In this document: piece after piece, positions 1-8,015 of the stretch
Layout of the letters: each line of letters starts with the position of its first letter
How positions within the stretch are numbered: the stretch's first letter is position 1
DNA from: an uncultured Alistipes sp.
Lineage (GTDB): Bacteria > Bacteroidota > Bacteroidia > Bacteroidales > Rikenellaceae
Length of the DNA stretch: 10,864 nucleotides
Direction: 5' to 3'
NCBI GenBank assembly: GCA_947173915.1
Contig: CAMWGZ010000023.1
Location: 1 to 10,864, forward strand
Made by a program: the position numbers and the translations under genes
Notes under the pieces: model-generated
What the model was told of the DNA's origin: nothing
The model's database searches: none
What the model saw: only the letters and a program-made list of their open reading frames with translations

Positions 1-170
1 GCGAAGCCAAAGATACGAATAAGCCGAATACAAAACCAAACTTGTTTGAGTTTTGCTGAGACGGAGTATCTAAAACGAAGTTAAAGATACGAAAAGTCGA
101 GCGCAGAAGCAAGCATCAGCTTGATTATGCCGAGACCGGAATATCTAAGGCAAAGCCAAAGTACGAAAAA
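1..170. repeat. Cluster of degenerate ~75-base palindromic repeats
   Basis: Three related copies of a motif close to GAAGCCAAAGATACGAA recur at about 3-19, 77-94 and 152-168, a spacing of 74-75 bases. Copies two and three are each preceded by a GAGAC-containing stretch (58-70 and 132-146). The middle copy folds into a hairpin at 66-90: GTATCTAAAAC, loop GAA, then GTTAAAGATAC, with 9 of 11 positions paired. The third copy keeps only the core GGC-AAA-GCC. The first copy is cut by the window edge, so the array probably continues to the left. Read on the minus strand, the copies contain TATCTTTG (8-15) or decayed versions of it, resembling the Bacteroidetes -7 promoter element. No open frame is supported here. 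I read it as a decaying intergenic palindromic repeat; its function is unknown. Confidence 0.6.
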
Positions 171-205
171 TCTCCCGAAAATCCGCTGACGGAATTTCCG
201 GGAGA
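165..205 (-). terminator. Rho-independent terminator after dnaJ
   Basis: On the minus strand, starting 20 bases after the dnaJ stop codon, TCTCCCGGAAATTCC pairs with GGATTTTCGGGAGA around a short loop, and the hairpin is followed directly by TTTTTC. The stem is long with one or two mismatches, and the T-run lies immediately 3' of it, as expected for intrinsic termination of leftward transcription. It marks the likely end of the seven-gene block. Confidence 0.85.
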
Positions 206-224
206 GAGTCGCTTTCCGGCCGGC

Positions 225-1388
225 CTACCGGAAGAAATTCTTCATGCGGTCGAAAATATTCTGGTTCTTGACCGACTCGGCCCGCTGGAACGAGGGCTGC
301 GCGGCCAGCTGTTCGACCAGACGTTTCTCCTCGGCCGTGAGGCGGTCGGGAATCGTGATATCGACCACCACCAGGATGTCGCCCCGGCCATAGCCGTTCA
401 CGTCGGGCAATCCCTTGCCGGCCAGCCGCAGCACCTTGCCTGCATGCGTACCCGGGACGATCTTGATCTTGGCGCGTCCGCCGACGGTCGGCACCTCGAC
501 CGTACCGCCCAGCAGAGCCGTCGTCACGGTAATGTTCAGGTTGTGGATCAGATCGTTGCCGTCGCGCACCAGTTCGGGATCGCGCTCCTCCTCGATGAGC
601 ACCTGCAGGTCGCCGTTCACGCCGCCCTGACGCGCGGCATTGCCCTTGCCCGTCACGGTAAGCACCATGCCATCGCCCACACCGGCCGGGATCTTGATCT
701 CGACCACCTCCGAACCTTTGACCGCACCTTCGCCCTTGCACTCGTCGCACGTGGCGGTAATGACCTTGCCCGTGCCGCCGCAGGTCGGGCAGACACCCTG
801 GGTCTGCATCCGGCCGAAGAAGGTGTTCTCCACGCGGGTCACGTAGCCCGAACCGCCGCACGTGGAGCAGGTGGCGTAGGAGTTGGCATCCTTCGCCCCC
901 GAGCCTCCGCACTTAGAGCAGGCGACCGTCTTGTTGATCTTGAGTTTCTTGACCGTCCCTTCGGCGATCTCCTGCAACGTGAGCTTGACCTTGACGCGGA
1001 TGTCCGAGCCCCGGTTTACCCGCCGTCCGCCACCCGAGGCGGAGTGGAATCCGCCGCCGAAGTGGCCGCCGAAAATGTCGCCGAACTGCGAGAAGATGTC
1101 CTCCATCGAGAACCCTCCGCCGCCGAAGCCGCCGAAACCGCCGCCCCCGCCGGCCGCACCGCTCATGCCGGCATGGCCGAACTGGTCGTAGCGCGCCCGC
1201 TTCTCGGGGTTGGAGAGCACGTCGTAGGCCTCGGCCGCCTCCTTGAATTTCTCCTCGGCCGCCGCATCGCCCGGATTCTTGTCCGGGTGGAACTGGATGG
1301 CCGCCTTGCGATAAGCCTTCTTTATCTCGTCGGCATTGGCATTCTTGGCCACACCGAGCACCTCGTAATAATCTCTTTTTTCTGCCAT
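225..1388 (-). CDS. dnaJ: Chaperone protein DnaJ (Hsp40)
   Basis: This cytoplasmic co-chaperone delivers unfolded proteins to DnaK and stimulates its ATPase. The 387-residue protein has the full type I layout. The J domain spans about 5-70 with the essential HPD at 34-36, followed by a Gly/Phe-rich linker at about 75-120. Four zinc-binding CxxCxGxG repeats begin at C157, C174, C200 and C214, and the C-terminal substrate-binding domains end in a basic tail. The length is typical for the family and no key residue is missing. The ATG at 1388 is supported by the family N-terminus ([12 protein letters not shown]) and by GGAGG at 1399-1403, ten bases upstream. That is an unusually good ribosome site for this phylum. 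The gene follows grpE by 163 bases and is the last gene before a strong terminator. Confidence 0.98.
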   Translation of the reverse strand: MAEKRDYYEVLGVAKNANADEIKKAYRKAAIQFHPDKNPGDAAAEEKFKEAAEAYDVLSNPEKRARYDQFGHAGMSGAAGGGGGFGGFGGGGFSMEDIFSQFGDIFGGHFGGGFHSASGGGRRVNRGSDIRVKVKLTLQEIAEGTVKKLKINKTVACSKCGGSGAKDANSYATCSTCGGSGYVTRVENTFFGRMQTQGVCPTCGGTGKVITATCDECKGEGAVKGSEVVEIKIPAGVGDGMVLTVTGKGNAARQGGVNGDLQVLIEEERDPELVRDGNDLIHNLNITVTTALLGGTVEVPTVGGRAKIKIVPGTHAGKVLRLAGKGLPDVNGYGRGDILVVVDITIPDRLTAEEKRLVEQLAAQPSFQRAESVKNQNIFDRMKNFFR

Positions 1389-1415
1389 AATCTATCTGCC
1401 TCCGGCCTGATTCGC

Positions 1416-1440
1416 GCGGCGACTCCCGAAGAATCGCCGC
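1416..1440 (-). other. Hairpin in the grpE-dnaJ spacer (dnaJ leader)
   Basis: GCGGCGA and TCGCCGC form a perfect 7-bp stem around an 11-base loop (8 bp if the flanking C-G pair is included). It lies 28 bases upstream of the dnaJ start and just 5' of its GGAGG site in the transcript. No T-run follows, so it is not a terminator. The 163-base spacer is GC-rich with no supported open frame. A weak TATTTTTC (1513-1520, minus strand) resembles the -7 element but lacks its final G. The hairpin could stabilise or process the mRNA or tune dnaJ translation; this is inference from structure only. Confidence 0.35.
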
Positions 1441-1551
1441 GGCGAAGGGGGCCTGCCGGACCCGCCGCCGGCACCGCTGCCGATGCCGGACCTCCCTTCG
1501 CCCGTTCCGTTCGAAAAATATGCGCCGCTGTCCGCCTGTGCGCCGCCGGCA

Positions 1552-2160
1552 CTACTCGCCGACTACGACCTTGGCGAAGCGCAGCACCTTGTCGCCCATC
1601 TTGTAGCCGGGCTGGATCACATCGACGATCAGTCCGCGCTTCTCCTCGCCGGCATCGAACCGCGCCACCGCCTCGTGCAGGTCGGTGTCCAGCGCAAGGC
1701 CCAGCGCCTCGATCTCCGTCACGTTCTGACGCTTGAGCGTCTCGGAGAACTTCTGCGCGATGAGCTTCACGCCCTCGCCCAGCGCCGCCACGTCGCTGCT
1801 CTTCCCGATGGCCGCCAGCGCCCGGTTCAGATCGTCCATCAGCGGCAGGAAGCTCTTCACGGCCTCCGCGCCACCCGTCTGCACCAGCTCCATCTTCTCG
1901 CGCAGGGTGCGCTTGCGGAAATTGTCGAACTCGGCCTGCAGACGCAGGTATTTGTCCTGCCACTCGGCGACCTGCGCCTCCAGCTCGCGCTCCCTGGAGG
2001 CAGGATCTGTCTCTTCTGCGGCTGCCACATTGTCAGCCTCCGAAGTCGCTTCGCCTGCCACATTGTCACACGGCGACCCCTCGCACGAAGGGTAGCCGTC
2101 GCCTGCAGCGAAGCCCTCGTCGCCGCTAATCTCCTCGTTATAAGTCTCTTGTTTTTTCAT
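1552..2160 (-). CDS. grpE: Nucleotide exchange factor GrpE
   Basis: GrpE releases ADP from DnaK to reset the chaperone cycle and works with the DnaJ encoded next. The 202-residue protein has an acidic, probably disordered N-terminal tail (about 1-55). A long coiled-coil helix follows, containing the typical AEFDNFRKRT. The C-terminal beta domain carries the family signature LHEAVARFD and ends in GYKMGDKVLRFAKVVV. I chose the ATG at 2160 (MKKQETYNEE) because it gives a normal N-terminus. An in-frame ATG at 2187 would add nine residues and is less likely. The tail contains an 11-residue duplication and two cysteines, which is unusual for this region. The 64-base gap upstream holds TATTTTG (minus strand, about 2199-2205), one base short of the -7 consensus, so a private promoter is possible but weak. 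Confidence 0.96.
   Translation of the reverse strand: MKKQETYNEEISGDEGFAAGDGYPSCEGSPCDNVAGEATSEADNVAAAEETDPASRERELEAQVAEWQDKYLRLQAEFDNFRKRTLREKMELVQTGGAEAVKSFLPLMDDLNRALAAIGKSSDVAALGEGVKLIAQKFSETLKRQNVTEIEALGLALDTDLHEAVARFDAGEEKRGLIVDVIQPGYKMGDKVLRFAKVVVGE
2022..2068. repeat. 33-base period direct repeat inside grpE
   Basis: The 14-base sequence CTGCCACATTGTCA occurs exactly at 2022-2035 and again at 2055-2068. The 33-base period equals 11 codons, so the duplication keeps the reading frame. In the protein it yields two copies of Asp-Asn-Val-Ala in the disordered N-terminal tail of GrpE. A local tandem duplication in a region under little constraint is the simplest explanation. Confidence 0.7.
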
Positions 2161-2224
2161 ATATGGTTTTTCGCTTGATTTCCGCATCCTTACGGTTCAA
2201 AATACATACCAACCCGCACGCACG

Positions 2225-2935
2225 TCAGCCCAGAATGAAGATCGTCGGCCGCCGGTCGATCGCGGGCAGCTCCACCGAACGCCACTCGCCCACCGGAAGG
2301 GTGCGGATGTACTCTCCGGGCGAGGTAATATCGGCCGCCACCGTCAGCCGCGTCTGCGGAGCGCACGCCTCGATCAGCTGGGCCAGCAGCTTGACGTTGC
2401 GGTAAGGAGCCTCGATGAAGATCTGCGCCTGCCGCTCGGCCGCCGCACGCCGTTCGAGGCGGTGGATCGCCCGCAGCCGCTCGGGCGGCTTGACGGGCAG
2501 GTAGCCGTTGAAGGCGAACGACTGGCCGTTCAGCCCCGAGGCCATCAGCGCCAGCAGGATCGACGAAGGACCCACCAGCGGCACCACCCGGATCCCCTTC
2601 CGGTGGCAGGCCTCCGCCACCAGCGCCCCGGGGTCGGCCACGCCGGGCACCCCCGCCTCCGAAATCACGCCCGCGGAGCGGCCCGCGAGCAGCGGACGCA
2701 CCAGCTCCTCGACCTCGCGGCCGGCGACGGTGTGTTCGTTCAGCTCCCGGAACTCCAGGGAGTCGATCGGCCGGGCGATCCCCGCCTTCGAGAGAAAGCG
2801 CCGGGCCGAGCGGACGTTCTCCACGATGAAATAGTCGAGCGAATCGATCACGGCCCGGTTCGCGGCGGGCAGCACGTCCCACACGGGTGTCTCATCCGAA
2901 ATCGGACAGGGAATCATATAAAGCGTTCCGGTCAT
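2225..2935 (-). CDS. Short RsmI-like SAM-dependent methyltransferase
   Basis: This belongs to the tetrapyrrole methylase fold, RsmI (COG0313) branch. Classical RsmI 2'-O-methylates C1402 of 16S rRNA. Family hallmarks are clear: GVPGVADPGALVAEA in the SAM-binding region, then the VGPSSILLALMASGL loop and FAFNGYLP. At 236 residues it is about 50 shorter than E. coli RsmI (286) and lacks the C-terminal extension. The N-terminal loop reads MIPCPISDETP rather than the usual TPIGNL. Bacteroidetes commonly encode such a short paralogue beside a full RsmI, so the substrate of this one is not established. I start at the ATG at 2935; a TTG at 2947 would add four residues. It lies 53 bases after murF-alr and 64 before grpE, consistent with one transcript. 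Confidence 0.88.
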   Translation of the reverse strand: MTGTLYMIPCPISDETPVWDVLPAANRAVIDSLDYFIVENVRSARRFLSKAGIARPIDSLEFRELNEHTVAGREVEELVRPLLAGRSAGVISEAGVPGVADPGALVAEACHRKGIRVVPLVGPSSILLALMASGLNGQSFAFNGYLPVKPPERLRAIHRLERRAAAERQAQIFIEAPYRNVKLLAQLIEACAPQTRLTVAADITSPGEYIRTLPVGEWRSVELPAIDRRPTIFILG

Positions 2936-2988
2936 ATTCTCTTGCAATCCGTTGTTATGAATCTTTGGGTTTTTATCTCCTTGCGCAC

Positions 2989-5361
2989 CTACTCCTTGCG
3001 GTAGATCCGCTTTACGCGCCCCGACACGGAGGTCATGATCTCGTAGGGGATCGTGTCGAGCACCCGGGCCATATCCTCGGGCGTATTGCCCTCCGCCGCA
3101 GAGAAGATCACCACCGGATCACCCTCGGCCACCCCGGGAACGTCGGTCACGTCGATCATGCAGCTGTCCATGCAGACCCGCCCGACGATCGGCGCGGGGT
3201 GCCCCGCCACCAGCATCGACCAGCGGCCGCACCCCAGGTGGCGGTCCAGTCCGTCGGCATACCCGACCGGCACGGTCGCCGTCACGGTCGGACGGCTGAG
3301 CCGCCCCGCCCGTCCGTAGCCCACCGTATCGCCCGCCTCCAGCTGCTTGAGCTGCACGATGCGGCTCTTCAGTGCGGCGACGGGACGCAGCTCCCCGTTG
3401 TGGCGGAAGCCGAAGCCGTAAAGCCCCAGTCCGAGCCGGCACATGTCGAACTGCGCCTCGGGGAAACGTTCGATCGCCGCCGAGTTGGCCGTGTGGCGCA
3501 GGACGGGATAGGGCAGCAGCGCCGCCAGGCGGCCGCTCATCCGGTCGTAACGGGCGATCTGCGCCCGCGTATAGTCGTCCTCCTCGGGCATGTCGGAGCA
3601 GTTCAGGTGGGAAAAGAGCGTCGCCGCCCGCACCCGGTCGGTTTGGCGCAGCAGGTCGCCCAGGCGGTCGATCTCCTCCTCCATGAATCCCAGGCGGTGC
3701 ATGCCCGTATCGAGCTTAACGTGGATCGGGTAGTTCGTCTCCCCGGCATGCTCGACGGCGCGGATGAAGAAGTCGAGCGAGCGGAACCCGTACAGCTCCG
3801 GCTCCAGCCGGTGGGCGATCATCAGGTCGAAGCTCCCCTCGTCGGCGTTGAGCACCACGATCGGCATGGTTATGCCCCGCTCGCGCAGCCGCACCCCCTC
3901 GTCGGCGAAGGCGACCGCGAGGTAGTGGACCCCTTCGTGCTGGAGCATCTGCGCCACCTCGAAGTCCCCGGCTCCGTAGCTGGCCGCCTTGACCATCGCC
4001 ACCAGCCGCACACCCGGCCGCAACCGCGAACGGAAATAGTTCAGGTTATGCACCATGGCATCCAGATCGACCTCCAGCACCGTCGTGTGGCTCTTGCGCT
4101 CCAGCGCATGGCTCACCCGCTCCAGGCGGCTGTCGCGGCTCCCCTTGAGCAGCACCACGCGCCCCGCTACGTCGTCCGTATGGAGGTTGCGCAGCAGTTC
4201 GTCGGTCGTGCCGTAGAAGAGCGCCTCGCAGGCGAACCGGTCCGCGCAACGGCGGATCCGCTCCCCGACCCCGATGATCCGATCGACCCCGGCGGCGGCG
4301 GCCAGACGGGCCACCTCGCCGTAGAGCGCCGCATCGTCCGCACCGCTCTGCTCGATGTCCGAAAGGATCAGCGTCGCCCGCCGTCCGGCGGACATGTTGT
4401 GCAGGTAGTCGAGCGCGATGGCCAGCGAATTGAGGTCGGAGTTGTATGCGTCGTCGATAAGCAGCGATCCGTTGATGCCCTCCTTGACTTCGAGCCGCAT
4501 GGCAACGGGCCGTATCCGCCCGAAATCGGGGTCGGGCAGCCCCATCGCCCGGGCAAACGCCGCGACCAGCTGCACGTCGATGCGGCCCGCCTCGCTGCGC
4601 AGCACCCCCTCGGGCAGCGGCTCGGGCAGCGGCACCCCGGCACCGTCCCGCAGCACCCGGTCGGCATAGCGGCTGCGGATCATCTGAGCCAGCAGCGGCG
4701 AAGCGCTGTGATAGACGATCGTGCGGGCACCCCGGGCCAGCAGCAGTTTCTCGGCGCACTTCTCCTCCATCGAGCGGAAATGCTCCTGATGCGCCTCGCC
4801 GAGCGAAGTGAAGACCACCGCATCGGGGCGGATCATCCGCTCCAGATGCTCCATCTCGCCGGGCTGCGAAATGCCCGCCTCGATCAGCGCCAGCCGCTCG
4901 TCGCCCTCGATCATGAGCAGCGACAGGGCGACTCCTAACTGCGAATTGTAGCTTTTGGGCGACCGGAAGCACTTTACATCGGGCGGCAGCTGGCCGGCGA
5001 TCCACTCCTTGACCACCGTCTTGCCGTTCGATCCCGCGATGCCGACCACGCAGCCGCCGAACTGCGCCCGATGGTGGGCCGCCAGCCGCTGCAACGCCTC
5101 GATGGCGTGTTCCACCACCACGCAGCCGCAGCCGTCGGGAAGCTCCACCTCCCGTTCGGTCAGAAAAGCACGCACCCCGCGCCGCACCATCTGCGCGACG
5201 AAAGCGTGCGAATCGTGGTTCGCACCCCGCATGGCCACGAACAGCGGCCGCGCACCGAAAGAGCAGCTGCGGCTGTCGGTCAGCACCCGCTCCACCTGCA
5301 AATTCCCGCCCCGCAAAACGCCTCCGCAGATGCGGGCGATCTCCGCCAAAGAATAGTCCAT
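2989..5361 (-). CDS. Bifunctional MurF-type ligase / alanine racemase fusion
   Basis: This is a 790-residue fusion typical of Bacteroidetes. The first ~420 residues are a MurF-like ligase (UDP-MurNAc-tripeptide + D-Ala-D-Ala, using ATP): the N-terminal domain has TDSR at 28-31, the ATP loop GIAGSNGKT is at 107-115, and GEAHQEHF lies at 188-195. Residues ~428-790 form a PLP-dependent alanine racemase. The PLP lysine is K458 in MVKAASYGAG, RLGLGLYG is at 642-649, and the likely catalytic tyrosine is Y682 in VGYGR; GYADG follows at 700-704 and VCMDSCMIDVT at 729-739. The racemase makes the D-alanine needed to form D-Ala-D-Ala, so the fusion joins two steps of one cytoplasmic pathway. Whether the MurF half is active cannot be told from sequence, since such genomes often also carry a separate murF. 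The ATG at 5361 gives a normal N-terminus. Confidence 0.95.
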   Translation of the reverse strand: MDYSLAEIARICGGVLRGGNLQVERVLTDSRSCSFGARPLFVAMRGANHDSHAFVAQMVRRGVRAFLTEREVELPDGCGCVVVEHAIEALQRLAAHHRAQFGGCVVGIAGSNGKTVVKEWIAGQLPPDVKCFRSPKSYNSQLGVALSLLMIEGDERLALIEAGISQPGEMEHLERMIRPDAVVFTSLGEAHQEHFRSMEEKCAEKLLLARGARTIVYHSASPLLAQMIRSRYADRVLRDGAGVPLPEPLPEGVLRSEAGRIDVQLVAAFARAMGLPDPDFGRIRPVAMRLEVKEGINGSLLIDDAYNSDLNSLAIALDYLHNMSAGRRATLILSDIEQSGADDAALYGEVARLAAAAGVDRIIGVGERIRRCADRFACEALFYGTTDELLRNLHTDDVAGRVVLLKGSRDSRLERVSHALERKSHTTVLEVDLDAMVHNLNYFRSRLRPGVRLVAMVKAASYGAGDFEVAQMLQHEGVHYLAVAFADEGVRLRERGITMPIVVLNADEGSFDLMIAHRLEPELYGFRSLDFFIRAVEHAGETNYPIHVKLDTGMHRLGFMEEEIDRLGDLLRQTDRVRAATLFSHLNCSDMPEEDDYTRAQIARYDRMSGRLAALLPYPVLRHTANSAAIERFPEAQFDMCRLGLGLYGFGFRHNGELRPVAALKSRIVQLKQLEAGDTVGYGRAGRLSRPTVTATVPVGYADGLDRHLGCGRWSMLVAGHPAPIVGRVCMDSCMIDVTDVPGVAEGDPVVIFSAAEGNTPEDMARVLDTIPYEIMTSVSGRVKRIYRKE

Positions 5362-5476
5362 CTCTTCTTATCCAATTATTTCATACGGCCGGTCTCTCAC
5401 CGCACGGAACGCAGCCCTTTCAGCCCCTTCCGCCGCGACGGACCCGCCGTCATGCCTTTCGATCCGCCCCGCGCGG
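5362..5476. other. Spacer between mutS2 and murF-alr
   Basis: These 115 bases hold no supported gene, no T-tailed hairpin and no TAnnTTTG element on the minus strand. A 5-bp inverted repeat (GACGG/CCGTC, around 5437-5452) is too small to call a terminator. The minus-strand sequence just before the murF-alr ATG is A-rich (GGATAAGAAGAG), which may serve as a translation-initiation region. Read-through from mutS2 into murF-alr is the default interpretation. Confidence 0.4.
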
Positions 5477-7975
5477 TCAGTCCGCCCGGAAGGTAACCAC
5501 CGTGATGCCGGCACCGCCCCGGTCGGCATGCTCGTCGGCCGCACGCGCCACCTCGGGCACCGAGCGCAGGTAGCGGCGGATCTCCTCCTTGAGGGCACCG
5601 GTGCCCTTGCCGTGCAGGATCGTGACCGACCCGACACCGACCATGACGGCATCGTCGATGAAGTCGCGCACCTGCTCCAGCGCCTCGACCGCACGCAGCC
5701 CCCGCACGTCGATATGATCCTTGAAATTGAGCTTGCGCGCCGAAACGCCGGCCGATATTATCGTGCGCGGCTGCACGGGCTGCGTCGCCTGCTTGTACTC
5801 CGCCCCCGATATGACCACGAGCGCACTCCGATCGACCGTCGTCAGGATCTGCCCGAAAGCCACCTGCGCCTTCCGCCCCTTGAGCGAGAGCACCACCCCG
5901 GGAATATCCTGCCCCGCGATCTTGACCTTCGAACCGACCTCCGCCTCGCGGGGTTTCGGCGGTGCGGCAGGTACCGGAGCCGGGGCCTCGCCCGCCTGCT
6001 GCCGCCGCTCCTCGCGGCGCTGCCTCCGGCGTTCGAGCTTCTCCATCTCGCGGGCCACGCGCTCCTCGCGCGCGGGATCCGCAGCCTCCGCCCGCTCGAC
6101 CGACTCCCGGAAATCGTCCAGCTCCTTGCGGGCCAGCCGCGTCAGCTCCTTCTCGGCCTGCGCCTCGCGGATGGTCCGGATCGTGTTCTCGATCTGCCGG
6201 TTGGCATCGGCCACCATCCGCTGGGCCTCCTCGCGGGCGCGCTTAAGGATCTCGCTCCGCTCCTCGCGGATGCGCGAAAGCTGCTCGGCATAGTTCCGCT
6301 CCAGCTCCTCGACCTTGCGGTCGGCGATCCGGATCCGGTCGCGCTTCTGCTCCCAGTAACGTTTGTCGCGCGCGATCTCGCGCAGCTGCTTCTCTATGTT
6401 GATGTGGTCGGTGCCCGCCTTCTCGCCCGCCTCGCGGATGATCTCCTCCGGCAGGCCGATCTTGCGGGCGATCTCGACGGCGAACGAGCTGCCCGGCGTG
6501 CCGATCTCCAGCCGGAAGAGCGGCCGGATCTGCTGCACGTCGAACATCATCGCGCCGTTGGCGATCCCCTCCGTGTTGGATGCGTAATATTTGATATTGG
6601 CGTAGTGGGTCGTAATGACACCGTAGCAGCCCCGGGCGCGCAGCCGTTCGAGGATCGACTCGGCGATCGCTCCGCCGATGACCGGCTCGGTGCCCGATCC
6701 GAACTCGTCGATGAGCACCATCGTCCGTTCGGAAGCCCCCGCGAGCATGTGTTTCATGTTGAGCAGGTGGGACGAATAGGTCGAAAGATCGTCGTCGATC
6801 GACTGCTCGTCGCCGATGTCGATCATGATCCGCTCGAACAGGGGAAGCTCCGAATTTTCGGAGGCCGGCACGGGAAAACCGCACTGGAACATGTACTGGA
6901 TGATGCCCGTGGTCTTCAGACAGACCGACTTGCCGCCGGCGTTGGGCCCCGATATGACCAGCATGTGGTGCCTCCGGTCAAGCTCCAGATCGAGCGGCAC
7001 GATCGCCCGGCCCTGCGCCCGGAGGGTCTGTTCGAGCAGCGGATGGCGCGCATTGCGGAGCACCAGCCTCCCGTCGGTCGAGACGATCGGCCGCACGCCT
7101 CCGTTCGCGACGGCCCAGCGGGCCTTGGCGCGGATCATGTCCAGATCGGCCAGATACTCGCCGATGCGGGCGATCCGCCCGGCCTCGGGACGCACCGCAT
7201 CGGTAAAGGCGGAGAGAATCCGCACGATCTCCCGCCGCTCGGCGTACTCCAGCTCGCGGAGCTCGTTGTTGATCTCGACCACCTCGACCGGTTCGATGTA
7301 GAAGGTCTTGCCCGTCGCCGACTCGTCGTGGATGAAGCCCTGCAGCTTGCGCTTGTTGGCCGCAGCGACCGGAATGACGGCCCGGCCGTCGCGGATCGAG
7401 ATCATCGCGTCGGCCTCGACGATTCCCGCGCTCTTGGCTCCCGCCAGCACCTGCTGCAGCCTCTTGGAGGCCTGCCCCTCGCGCTCGCGGATCATGCGGC
7501 GGATCTGCTGCAGCTCCGCCGAGGCGTTGTCGCGGATCTTGCCGAAGCGATCGATCATGGCATCAATCGCCCGGACGATCTCCGGGAAGGTCTCGACCTC
7601 GCGGCTGCGCTCCCTCAACTCGGGGTAAAGCTCCTCGCCGCGCGCGAGAATGAAGCCGGAAAGCGCGCCGGCCGACGCGAGGGCGCGGCCGAGCAGCACG
7701 ACCTCCTCGATCTCCAGAAAACTCCCCTCGACACGCAGCTTGGCAAGCAGGCGGTCGGTATCGACGAACTCGTCGTCGGGAAAATCCCGCTCCATCTGCA
7801 TCAGGCGGCGCATCTCGTCGGCCAGGGCCAGACGACGCTCGACCTCGCAGCGGGAGGCGGAGAAACGCTCTTCGCCCAACCTCTCGCGGCCGCCGCGTAT
7901 CGTACACAGCGCCGCCACCTGTTCGCGCAGCCGGTCGAACCCGACCTTCTGCTCAAAATTCGCCGGATAAATCAT
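5477..7975 (-). CDS. mutS2: Endonuclease MutS2 (ATPase with C-terminal Smr domain)
   Basis: MutS2 is a MutS homologue without the mismatch-recognition domain. In different bacteria it has been linked to suppression of recombination, or to ribosome-collision rescue through its Smr domain. The 832-residue protein has a core/clamp helical region at about 1-330, Walker A GPNAGGKS at 343-350, Walker B MVLIDEFGSGT at 419-429 and ITTHYAN at 454-460. A long charged coiled coil (about 515-680) and a Pro-rich linker follow. The C-terminal Smr nuclease domain carries DVRGL (756-760) and HGKG (788-791). All key motifs are intact. The open frame continues upstream to 8131 over the end of the MCE gene, but the family N-terminus MIYPANFEQKVGFDRLR fixes the start at the ATG at 7975. 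It begins 40 bases after the MCE gene. Confidence 0.96.
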   Translation of the reverse strand: MIYPANFEQKVGFDRLREQVAALCTIRGGRERLGEERFSASRCEVERRLALADEMRRLMQMERDFPDDEFVDTDRLLAKLRVEGSFLEIEEVVLLGRALASAGALSGFILARGEELYPELRERSREVETFPEIVRAIDAMIDRFGKIRDNASAELQQIRRMIREREGQASKRLQQVLAGAKSAGIVEADAMISIRDGRAVIPVAAANKRKLQGFIHDESATGKTFYIEPVEVVEINNELRELEYAERREIVRILSAFTDAVRPEAGRIARIGEYLADLDMIRAKARWAVANGGVRPIVSTDGRLVLRNARHPLLEQTLRAQGRAIVPLDLELDRRHHMLVISGPNAGGKSVCLKTTGIIQYMFQCGFPVPASENSELPLFERIMIDIGDEQSIDDDLSTYSSHLLNMKHMLAGASERTMVLIDEFGSGTEPVIGGAIAESILERLRARGCYGVITTHYANIKYYASNTEGIANGAMMFDVQQIRPLFRLEIGTPGSSFAVEIARKIGLPEEIIREAGEKAGTDHINIEKQLREIARDKRYWEQKRDRIRIADRKVEELERNYAEQLSRIREERSEILKRAREEAQRMVADANRQIENTIRTIREAQAEKELTRLARKELDDFRESVERAEAADPAREERVAREMEKLERRRQRREERRQQAGEAPAPVPAAPPKPREAEVGSKVKIAGQDIPGVVLSLKGRKAQVAFGQILTTVDRSALVVISGAEYKQATQPVQPRTIISAGVSARKLNFKDHIDVRGLRAVEALEQVRDFIDDAVMVGVGSVTILHGKGTGALKEEIRRYLRSVPEVARAADEHADRGGAGITVVTFRAD

Positions 7976-8015
7976 AAATAACTGTTTCAGAAGAATCGAA
8001 CGCTCTCCGGACAGG

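Noticed and set aside
1..170. Possible CRISPR array in the repeat cluster
   Set aside because: The repeats are diverged and palindromic, only three copies are seen, the intervening sequences are themselves partly related, and no cas genes are present.
444..1736. 430-codon plus-strand open frame opposite dnaJ and grpE
   Set aside because: It covers the antisense of dnaJ and the spacer, and its composition follows from the reversed codons of DnaJ.
2887..4938. 683-codon plus-strand open frame opposite murF-alr
   Set aside because: It shadows the fusion gene; the composition is His/Arg/Gln-rich and no family is recognisable.
5528..7981. 817-codon open frame on the plus strand opposite mutS2
   Set aside because: It is an antisense frame kept open by the GC-rich codon use of mutS2. 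The translation is low-complexity Leu/Arg/Asp/His-rich with no recognisable domain, whereas the opposite strand encodes intact MutS2 motifs.
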